A DNA stretch of 6,197 bases, taken from contig JAAYHT010000296.1 of assembly GCA_012735285.1 (NCBI GenBank), positions 1 to 6,197 of the forward strand, written 5' to 3'. Both the position numbers and the translations under genes were made by a program. This document shows positions 1-4,684 of the stretch, piece by piece. Source of the stretch: Clostridiales bacterium. Lineage in GTDB: Bacteria > Bacillota > Clostridia > Peptostreptococcales > Anaerovoracaceae. The notes under the pieces are model-generated. The model saw nothing but the letters and a program-made list of their open reading frames with translations. It was not told the origin of the DNA and made no database searches. Position 1 is the stretch's first letter. Each line of letters begins with the position of its first letter.

Positions 1-3
1 CTT

Positions 4-507
4 TTATCTCGTAATAATACTGATGATTTCTTCAGGTGTGGCATTAGAAGGTATTTTAAAGGTTCCAGCCTGAAGTTTAGTATCGGCATTTGCGGCTTCT
101 ACCGCTGTGTAAAACTCACTAAAACTTGAAATGAGGCCCTTGTCGATTAGTATTTGTGCAATTTGATTTCCAGTTGCCCCGTATTCAATTTTGACAGTAA
201 CCTCAGTTACCTGGGGCTCGTCAGAAGGTTTAACCTGTTCTTCAGATTCTGGAGTTTCCTCTTCTTCATTGACGGGTTCCTCTTCATCCGAAGTCTCTTC
301 TTCCTCAGATGGTTCTTCAATAACCGGCTGCCATTCCTGCTCGGAGACTACTTTCCCCTGGCTGGAGGAAGCTTCAGCAACCAGCTCGGAAGGATAAGCC
401 ATTATTACTTCAATGCGATTATGTATGATTAAACCTGCAATAATTACGATGATTAAGGCAACAAAGATATCGTTTTTATCATAGATTATATCCTTTAACT
501 TATTCAT
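4..507 (-). CDS. Membrane-anchored protein with acidic linker and MltG/YceG-like LysM-type domain; no catalytic domain
   Basis: Complete 167-residue protein. Residues 14-29 form one hydrophobic membrane segment after a short charged N-terminus, so the rest probably lies outside the membrane. Residues 63-98 are a low-complexity acidic linker dominated by Glu, with Pro, Ser and Asp. Residues 103-166 resemble the small LysM-like subdomain that precedes the catalytic domain of MltG/YceG endolytic transglycosylases: a Val-rich strand, then GNQIAQILIDKGLI, then the LQAGTFKIP strand, then PEEIISII. In MltG, a larger domain with a catalytic Glu follows; here the stop codon comes straight after the LysM-like part, so transglycosylase activity is not expected. 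A role in peptidoglycan binding or cell-wall assembly is inference. The ATG is preceded by a GGGGGAT ribosome binding site about 6 nt away, and a promoter lies just upstream. It is transcribed away from the pseudouridine synthase gene. What follows it beyond the window is unknown. Confidence 0.75.
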   Translation of the reverse strand: MNKLKDIIYDKNDIFVALIIVIIAGLIIHNRIEVIMAYPSELVAEASSSQGKVVSEQEWQPVIEEPSEEEETSDEEEPVNEEEETPESEEQVKPSDEPQVTEVTVKIEYGATGNQIAQILIDKGLISSFSEFYTAVEAANADTKLQAGTFKIPSNATPEEIISIITR

Positions 508-510
508 TTT

Positions 511-517
511 ATCCCCC
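511..517 (-). promoter_or_regulatory. Ribosome binding site of the MltG-like gene
   Basis: On the minus strand the sequence AGGGGGAT lies about 6 nt before the ATG at 507-505. It supports this start over later Met codons, which would also remove the membrane segment. Confidence 0.6.
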
Positions 518-537
518 TAAGCATATTTGCTAACTAC

Positions 538-566
538 AATTTATCACAAATTTCGAGCTATCTCAA
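538..566 (-). promoter_or_regulatory. Predicted sigma-A promoter of the MltG-like gene
   Basis: The minus strand reads TTGAGA (566-561), a 17-nt spacer, then TAAATT (543-538). TGA directly precedes the -10, matching an extended -10 (TGn). The -35 matches the consensus at 5 of 6 positions and the -10 at 4 of 6. The predicted start near 531 gives a leader of about 24 nt containing the ribosome binding site. Called by eye only. Confidence 0.55.
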
Positions 567-597
567 ATTACATTTTGGTTACGATAATAATAGTGTT

Positions 598-626
598 TTG
601 CTAAAGATATTTTTTTGGTATATAAT
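598..626 (+). promoter_or_regulatory. Predicted sigma-A promoter of the pseudouridine synthase gene; implies a leaderless mRNA
   Basis: TTGCTA (598-603), a 17-nt spacer and a perfect TATAAT (621-626). Counting the last base of the -10 as -7 puts +1 at 633, which is the A of the ATG of the pseudouridine synthase gene. No Shine-Dalgarno-like sequence lies before that ATG. The promoter is back to back with that of the minus-strand gene; the two -35 elements are 31 bp apart. Confidence 0.6.
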
Positions 627-632
627 AAAGCA

Positions 633-1595
633 ATGATAAGGATAAAGATTACTGAAAATGAGGAAAAACAACGCTTAGACCGATTCTTAAGAAAATATTT
701 TAAGAATGCATCTCTAAGCTATATTTATAAGCTTGTTCGAAAGAATGTAAAGGTAAATGGAAGACGGGTTCCCCAGAATACCCTGCTTCAGCTTGGGGAT
801 GAGGTAACAATCTACATCAGTGAAGAAGAAGCTGAATCTTTCATGCCTAAAAACAGTGTTAAAAGGATCAAGAGACAATTTCGTATAGCTTACGAAGATG
901 ATAATATTATCATAGTAGAAAAACCTTATGGGCTTTTGACTCACGGAACTAGCGAAGAAAAAACAAATACGCTAGCAAACCAAGTCATAGGGTATTTAAT
1001 AGAAACCCAAGCATATAATCCAAGAAAAGATATAACATTTGTACCTTCGCCTGTCAACAGATTAGACCGCAATACGACAGGGCTCGTAATTTTTGGAAAA
1101 AACTATGCTTCTTTAAAAAGCCTAAATAAGATGATGCGGGAAAGGGACTACATTAAGAAATATTATTTAACTATCGTTGCAGGTAAGGTAGAAAAAGAAC
1201 TTAAGCTAGCAGATTGGATGATAAAGGATACTGAAAGTAATAAAATTATTGTGAATCAGGATATTTCGGGTAAGCTGATGGAGACTATAGCAAGACCTGT
1301 TGTAAGCAAGGGTCAATACACTCTTTTAGAGGTAGAACTTATTACAGGCAGGACTCATCAGATTAGAGCACATTTAGCTAAGGCGGGATACCCTATTATA
1401 GGCGATGCCAAATATGGAGACCGGCATATCAATGACAGGATGCGTAAACAGTTTTCATTAACGAGCCAATTTTTACATTCATATCGGTTATACTTCAACG
1501 ACAGTTTACCACCTCTGGAATATATGAAGGGTAAGGAGATTAGGAGTTCTTTGCCTAAGAATCTAAAGAGTATAAAAGAAGGGCTGTTTGGCTAG
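633..1595 (+). CDS. RluA-family RNA pseudouridine synthase with S4 domain
   Basis: 320 residues from the ATG at 633. The enzyme isomerises uridine to pseudouridine in RNA (23S rRNA or tRNA in characterised relatives); its target site cannot be read from sequence. Residues 13-62 form an S4 RNA-binding domain (RLDRFLRKYF, then VNGRRVPQNTLLQLGDEV). The catalytic domain begins near residue 84 (AYEDDNIIIVEKPYGLLTHG). The catalytic Asp is D145 in NRLDRNTTGLV; families usually show HRLDxxTSG, so Asn replaces His and Thr replaces Ser, both outside the nucleophile. GRTHQIRAHL and GDAKYGD are the downstream conserved motifs. An in-frame TTG at 615 would extend the protein by 6 residues, but those codons overlap the TATAAT -10 box and have no ribosome binding site, so I start at 633. 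It is the first gene of a cluster leading to two signal peptidases and smpB. Confidence 0.9.
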   Translation: MIRIKITENEEKQRLDRFLRKYFKNASLSYIYKLVRKNVKVNGRRVPQNTLLQLGDEVTIYISEEEAESFMPKNSVKRIKRQFRIAYEDDNIIIVEKPYGLLTHGTSEEKTNTLANQVIGYLIETQAYNPRKDITFVPSPVNRLDRNTTGLVIFGKNYASLKSLNKMMRERDYIKKYYLTIVAGKVEKELKLADWMIKDTESNKIIVNQDISGKLMETIARPVVSKGQYTLLEVELITGRTHQIRAHLAKAGYPIIGDAKYGDRHINDRMRKQFSLTSQFLHSYRLYFNDSLPPLEYMKGKEIRSSLPKNLKSIKEGLFG

Positions 1596-1630
1596 AGATG
1601 AATGTATAAGGTAAAAACAGGATAAAATAA

Positions 1631-1636
1631 AGGAGG
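1631..1636 (+). promoter_or_regulatory. Ribosome binding site of the first signal peptidase, unusually far from the ATG
   Basis: A perfect AGGAGG is followed by 15 nt before the ATG at 1652; 5-9 nt is usual. No ATG, GTG or TTG lies between, and the protein from 1652 has the expected N-terminus of the family, so the start is kept. Confidence 0.6.
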
Positions 1637-1651
1637 ACGAAAAAACAGAGC

Positions 1652-2161
1652 ATGAAAGGTTGGATAAAAGACATAGCGATCGCTTTAATAATCGGTGTAT
1701 TGATACTCCAGTTTGTAAAGCCCACTATAGTAAAAGAACATTCTATGAAACCGACATTAAATGAAAATGATTACATATTCTTAAATAAGCAGGCTTACCG
1801 TTTCAGCGAACCTGAAGTAGGAGATATAATAGTATTTCATACAGATTTTCGCCAGCCCAACGGCAAGGAAAAGCTGTTGATTAAGCGAATCATTGGACTC
1901 CCCGGGGATAAGATAGCGATAGTTGATGGCATTGTCTATAGAAATGGAGAGGCCATTGAAGAACCATATGTGCTGAAGCAAGGTTCCACTTCAGATATGG
2001 AAGAGTTCGTCGTTCCGGAAGAGAGTCTCTTTGTATTAGGCGACAATCGAGAAAACAGTATAGATAGCAGGGATAGTTCTTTAGGGTTTATAGAATATGA
2101 CAGCATTGTAGGTAAAGCTTTTTTTAGACTGTACCCCTTTGATAAAATTGGGTTACTATGA
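1652..2161 (+). CDS. lepB: Type I signal peptidase (first of a tandem pair)
   Basis: 169 residues, the length of the short Gram-positive type. It cleaves signal peptides from secreted preproteins on the outer face of the cytoplasmic membrane, using a Ser/Lys dyad. One membrane segment spans about residues 8-22. The catalytic Ser is S31 (EHSMKPT) and the general-base Lys is K78 (LIKRIIGLPGD). GDIIVF (57-62) and GDNRENSIDSRD (130-141) are the other conserved boxes, so all key residues are present. It begins 56 bp after the pseudouridine synthase gene, with no convincing promoter in the gap, so it is probably co-transcribed. A second signal peptidase follows 24 bp downstream; by eye close to half of their residues match, so the pair looks like an old duplication with possibly distinct substrates (inference). 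Confidence 0.93.
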   Translation: MKGWIKDIAIALIIGVLILQFVKPTIVKEHSMKPTLNENDYIFLNKQAYRFSEPEVGDIIVFHTDFRQPNGKEKLLIKRIIGLPGDKIAIVDGIVYRNGEAIEEPYVLKQGSTSDMEEFVVPEESLFVLGDNRENSIDSRDSSLGFIEYDSIVGKAFFRLYPFDKIGLL

Positions 2162-2185
2162 TATTCATGTGTGGAGATTTAAAAC

Positions 2186-2710
2186 ATGAGAAAGACAATT
2201 ATATCTTATGGTAAAACCATAATCTTTGCTTTACTGGTGGCTTTTTTACTCACGGGTTTAATAAAACCCACGCTGGTAAAAGGCTACTCCATGTATCCTA
2301 CAATCCGACCATATAGTTACCTTATAATTAACAAATTACCATACATTACAGGAAAACCTGAATACGGAGATATTATTGTCTTCAGCACAAACATCTACAC
2401 TGAAGAAGGAGAAGGTAAAAATTTAATCAAAAGAGTTATAGGTTTGGAAGGAGATACATTAGAAATCAAGGGAGGCGTAGTCTACCGCAACGGTTATCCA
2501 ATTGAAGAGGATTATATCTACGGAGGTACGACTCCCGGAGAGATGGAATTGATAATAGTATCCGAGGGTTGTGTATTCGTAATGGGCGATAACCGTTCTG
2601 CAAGTTTGGATAGTCGTGATTCAGCCATAGGAGAGATCCCTTTAAAAGACATTATGGGACGTGTAGACCTGCGTCTTTTCCCATTAAATGAGATTGGAGT
2701 TGTGCAATGA
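2186..2710 (+). CDS. lepB: Type I signal peptidase (second of a tandem pair)
   Basis: 174 residues with the same architecture as the preceding gene: membrane segment at about 10-26, catalytic Ser S35 (GYSMYPT), GDIIVF (61-66), catalytic Lys K82 (LIKRVIGLEGD), and GDNRSASLDSRD (134-145). The usual Pro of the GLPGD box is Glu88 here, a modest departure from the family; the catalytic dyad is intact, so the enzyme is expected to be active. The ribosome binding site GGAG lies 9 nt before the ATG. Its TGA overlaps the ATG of smpB (ATGA, 2707-2710), so translation of the two is likely coupled. The paired peptidases differ mainly in the loops after the first membrane segment and after KRxIGL, which suggests substrate or expression specialisation, but this is inference. 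Confidence 0.93.
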   Translation: MRKTIISYGKTIIFALLVAFLLTGLIKPTLVKGYSMYPTIRPYSYLIINKLPYITGKPEYGDIIVFSTNIYTEEGEGKNLIKRVIGLEGDTLEIKGGVVYRNGYPIEEDYIYGGTTPGEMELIIVSEGCVFVMGDNRSASLDSRDSAIGEIPLKDIMGRVDLRLFPLNEIGVVQ

Positions 2711-3165
2711 GACAAAAGAAATTGATTGCGAGTAATAAAAAAGCTAGGCACGATTATTTTATAGAAGAAGTCTATGAAGCGGGTATAGTACTGACAGGAA
2801 CAGAAATTAAATCTATTCGCCAGGGTAAGGTCAATCTCAAAGAGAGTTTTGCAAAGATAGAAAACGGCGAGGTTATCCTTTACCAAATGCATATAAGTCC
2901 ATACGAGCATGGAAACAGGTACAATGTGGATCCTGTCAGACCTAGAAAACTTCTTCTACATAAGCGGGAAATTCGTAAACTCATTGGCTATACATCTCAG
3001 CAGGGGCTTACTTTAGTCCCGCTAAATATCTATATCAACGAGAAGGGCTTAGCTAAGATTGAGCTTGCTGTAGCCAGGGGTAAAAAGCTTTATGACAAGC
3101 GTGAGGATATAGCCAAACGAGATTCAGAAAGGCGAATGCAGCAAGCGATGAAAAAAAGTTATTAA
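2707..3165 (+). CDS. smpB: SsrA (tmRNA)-binding protein SmpB
   Basis: 152 residues, the normal family length. SmpB binds tmRNA and the decoding centre of stalled ribosomes, enabling trans-translation and tagging of incomplete proteins. The N-terminal NKKARHDYFIEEVYEAGIVL, followed by GTEIKSIRQGKVNL, is a hallmark of the family. RPRKLLLHKREI and the basic C-terminal tail (GKKLYDKREDIAKRDSERR), which enters the mRNA channel in characterised SmpB, are present. GGAG at 2696-2699 is 7 nt before the ATG, inside the end of the preceding gene. In many Firmicutes smpB follows rnr (RNase R) and is often near ssrA; here it follows signal peptidases, and no tmRNA gene is seen in the window. A terminator follows immediately. 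Confidence 0.97.
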   Translation: MRQKKLIASNKKARHDYFIEEVYEAGIVLTGTEIKSIRQGKVNLKESFAKIENGEVILYQMHISPYEHGNRYNVDPVRPRKLLLHKREIRKLIGYTSQQGLTLVPLNIYINEKGLAKIELAVARGKKLYDKREDIAKRDSERRMQQAMKKSY

Positions 3166-3200
3166 AAAAGGCTGAATGTCTGGATACACTCAGCCTTTTT
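3165..3200. terminator. Bidirectional intrinsic terminator between smpB and the iron-sulfur protein gene
   Basis: A 14-bp stem (3165-3178 with 3187-3200) with one A-C mismatch and an 8-nt loop. Its core is GGCTGA/TCAGCC, flanked by AAAAA on the left and TTTTT on the right. Because the A and T tracts are symmetrical, each strand reads as a hairpin followed by T residues. It therefore serves both smpB (plus) and the convergent gene ending at 3206 (minus). Confidence 0.88.
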
Positions 3201-3205
3201 AGTCT

Positions 3206-3910
3206 TTATTCAATAATTTCTCCAGATGTTGAAATTGTCACTACCTGCCATGGAATCATCTTTCCGCTGTTTTTAAGAGCAGTTTTAACTGCGTGTTCAA
3301 TTCCACCACAGCATGGAACCTCCATGCGAACCACTGTTACACTCTTAATATTGTTATTAGCTATAATCTCTGTCAGTTTTTCAGAATAATCGCCGGGATC
3401 GAGTTTTGGACACCCGATTAAAGTGACCCTGTTCTTAATAAATTGATTATGGAAATCACCGTAGGCGAAGGCTGTACAGTCGGCTGCCACAAGAAGGTTT
3501 GCTCCTTCGAAATAAGGGGCATTTATAGGTACTAACTTGATCTGTACAGGCCATTGTTGTAGCTTTGACTCTACAGTGGGAATAGGGGTAGGAGAAGGAG
3601 CTGTATCTCTTCTCAGAACCCTTGATTGAGTCCCAGGGCAGCCGCAAGGTAAATCTGCTACTTGTTCTTGTTTTTTCTTCATGTTCTCTTTTACTGCTTC
3701 TTCGTCAAAAGGAGCTGCTTCGCGCTCTACGAAAGTTATTGCTCCTGTAGGACATACAGGAAGGCAGTCTCCCAGTCCGTCGCAATAGTCGTCTCTAAGA
3801 AGTACTGCTTTACCATCTATCATACCGATTGCGCCCTCGTGGCATGCATCTACGCAAAGACCGCAGCCATTACACTTTTCCGCATCAATTTCAATAATCT
3901 TTCTTATCAT
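3206..3910 (-). CDS. Iron-sulfur protein with N-terminal ferredoxin-like domain and cysteine-rich C-terminal domain
   Basis: 234 residues from the chosen start. Residues 13-23 carry CNGCGLCVDAC, a full CX2CX2CX3C [4Fe-4S] motif (the usual following Pro is His). The second motif is C43, C49, C53 (CDGLGDCLPVCP): the usual second Cys is Leu, giving CX5CX3CP, which in known ferredoxins can hold a [3Fe-4S] cluster or be incomplete. A linker of about residues 61-125, charged then rich in Ser, Thr and Pro, holds CGC (89-91). The C-terminal region has further Cys: C145 (ADCTAF), C167 (IGCPKLD) and C200-C201 (VPCCGG). Electron transfer or redox sensing is likely, but partner and substrate are unknown to me. 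An ATG lies 15 nt upstream (3925), but GGAGGT starts inside that codon and is 6-7 nt from the ATG at 3910, so 3910 is preferred. It is divergent from a Crp/Fnr regulator with a palindrome between them, so regulation by that protein is likely. Confidence 0.85.
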   Translation of the reverse strand: MIRKIIEIDAEKCNGCGLCVDACHEGAIGMIDGKAVLLRDDYCDGLGDCLPVCPTGAITFVEREAAPFDEEAVKENMKKKQEQVADLPCGCPGTQSRVLRRDTAPSPTPIPTVESKLQQWPVQIKLVPINAPYFEGANLLVAADCTAFAYGDFHNQFIKNRVTLIGCPKLDPGDYSEKLTEIIANNNIKSVTVVRMEVPCCGGIEHAVKTALKNSGKMIPWQVVTISTSGEIIE

Positions 3911-3916
3911 ATCTAT

Positions 3917-3923
3917 AACCTCC
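3917..3923 (-). promoter_or_regulatory. Ribosome binding site that decides the start of the iron-sulfur protein
   Basis: The minus strand reads GGAGGTT, with its first G being the third base of an ATG (3925-3923). It sits 6 nt before the next in-frame ATG (3910-3908). No comparable site lies before the upstream ATG, so translation should begin at 3910. Confidence 0.8.
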
Positions 3924-3946
3924 ATTAATTACCTTAACTAATTACT

Positions 3947-3975
3947 TTGATTTCGCACTTTTAGTATAGTATAAT
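3947..3975 (+). promoter_or_regulatory. Predicted sigma-A promoter of the Crp/Fnr regulator gene
   Basis: TTGATT (3947-3952), a 17-nt spacer and a perfect TATAAT (3970-3975), giving a predicted start at 3982. The following 38-nt leader contains the whole palindrome at 3989-4006 and the ribosome binding site. The element overlaps the predicted -10 of the divergent gene, so the two promoters probably exclude each other. Confidence 0.6.
3963..3968 (-). promoter_or_regulatory. Predicted -10 element of the iron-sulfur protein gene, apparently activator-dependent
   Basis: The minus strand reads TATACT (5 of 6 consensus bases), giving +1 near 3956 and a 46-nt leader. The -35 position (3991-3986) reads CAACAA, essentially no match, and is covered by the palindrome 3989-4006. 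A second overlapping TATACT at 3973-3968 also lacks a -35. A weak -35 covered by a regulator site is typical of class II activation by Crp/Fnr proteins. Confidence 0.45.
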
Positions 3976-3988
3976 AAAAAAATAATTG

Positions 3989-4006
3989 TTGTTGCATTTG
4001 CAACAA
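3989..4006. promoter_or_regulatory. Perfect palindrome, likely operator of the adjacent Crp/Fnr regulator
   Basis: TTGTTGCATTTGCAACAA: two exact 8-bp arms around a TT centre. Its size suits a dimeric Crp/Fnr protein, though the half-site differs from the E. coli Fnr (TTGAT) and Crp (TGTGA) sites. Its centre at 3997.5 is -41.5 from the predicted minus-strand start at 3956 and about +16 from the predicted plus-strand start at 3982. This fits activation of the iron-sulfur gene and repression of the regulator gene. It touches the AGGAGG at 4007 and could also fold as a hairpin in the regulator mRNA. Binding is inferred, not shown. Confidence 0.65.
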
Positions 4007-4012
4007 AGGAGG
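4007..4012 (+). promoter_or_regulatory. Strong ribosome binding site placed before an ATT codon
   Basis: AGGAGG directly follows the palindrome. The next 79 nt contain no ATG, GTG or TTG in the regulator frame. ATT codons lie 4 nt (4017) and 7 nt (4020) downstream; the second has ideal spacing. Confidence 0.75.
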
Positions 4013-4019
4013 TAATATT

Positions 4020-4679
4020 ATTAAAAAATATATAAAAGTTTTAAAAGATACAGCATTATTTAGTGGTGTAACAGAAGAAGATATTGAAAAAATGCTCGAT
4101 TGCCTTTCAATTAGGGAAAGAAACTATAAAAAAAATGACATTATTCTCTTGGCAGGGACTAAGGTAGATGCAATAGGGGTGGTTGCCGAAGGAACTGCCC
4201 AGATCGTAAGGGATGAACTGGATGGAGAGAGAACCATTTTATCTGAGTTAATGCGTGCAGATATATTTGCAGAGGCCTATGTTGTGGCGGAGACTGCTGA
4301 AATCCCCATATCGGTAATTGCAACAGCTGATTGTAAAGTCCTCTGGATACCCTTTAGCAAGGTTGTAGTATACTGCTCCTTTACATGTGAATACCATAGG
4401 GTATTAATACAAAATTTAATGAAATTAATTGCGGAAAAAAATATCCTTATGAATGAGAAGATGAGGATTCTGTCTCAAAAGACAACTAGGGAAAAGCTAA
4501 TGTGCTACCTTAATGACTACTCGGAAAAGGTAGGGAAAAATAAGTTTAAAATACCTTTCTCAAGAAGCGAACTGGCTGACTACCTTAGCGTGGATAGAAG
4601 TGCCATGTCAAGAGAATTGGGTAAATTAAGAGATGAAGGCTATATCAGGTTTAATAAAAATGAATTTGAGATTCTTTAA
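4020..4679 (+). CDS. Crp/Fnr-family transcriptional regulator, probably using an ATT start codon
   Basis: 219 residues if begun at ATT 4020, a normal Crp/Fnr length. A start at the first ATG (4092) would give 195 residues, lack a good ribosome binding site, and lose the N-terminal helix (YIKVLKDTALFSGVTEEDIE) that the family usually shows before the effector domain. Residues about 26-115 form the cyclic-nucleotide-binding-like beta barrel (VVAEGTAQIV; ERTILSELMRADIFAEA). Residues about 117-150 form the dimerisation helix. Residues 178-212 form the winged helix-turn-helix, with recognition helix in the RSAMSREL stretch. Five Cys (28, 105, 119, 123, 162) are present, two as CSFTC, but there is no N-terminal cysteine cluster of the E. 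coli Fnr type. The effector is unknown: redox, nitric oxide, haem or a small molecule are all possible. It is divergent from the iron-sulfur gene, which it likely controls through the palindrome, and it likely represses itself. Confidence 0.85.
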   Translation: MKKYIKVLKDTALFSGVTEEDIEKMLDCLSIRERNYKKNDIILLAGTKVDAIGVVAEGTAQIVRDELDGERTILSELMRADIFAEAYVVAETAEIPISVIATADCKVLWIPFSKVVVYCSFTCEYHRVLIQNLMKLIAEKNILMNEKMRILSQKTTREKLMCYLNDYSEKVGKNKFKIPFSRSELADYLSVDRSAMSRELGKLRDEGYIRFNKNEFEIL

Positions 4680-4684
4680 AGCCA

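Noticed and set aside
154..432. Plus-strand open frames opposite the MltG-like gene, including a Ser-rich one at 191-397
   Set aside because: Their composition is the mirror of the Glu-rich linker codons on the minus strand; no ribosome binding site and no family resemblance.
549..569. Imperfect AATTT...AAATT inverted repeat between the divergent promoters
   Set aside because: Five-base AT-only arms in an AT-rich gap; not distinguishable from chance.
615..632. TTG start at 615 for the pseudouridine synthase
   Set aside because: It overlaps the TATAAT box, has no ribosome binding site, and adds residues the family does not need.
3166..3205. Search for a tmRNA (ssrA) gene after smpB
   Set aside because: Only a terminator hairpin fits in the 40-bp gap, and no tmRNA-like ends or tag sequence were seen elsewhere in the window.
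3911..3925. ATG at 3925 as start of the iron-sulfur protein
   Set aside because: GGAGGTT begins within that codon and is correctly spaced for the ATG at 3910 instead.
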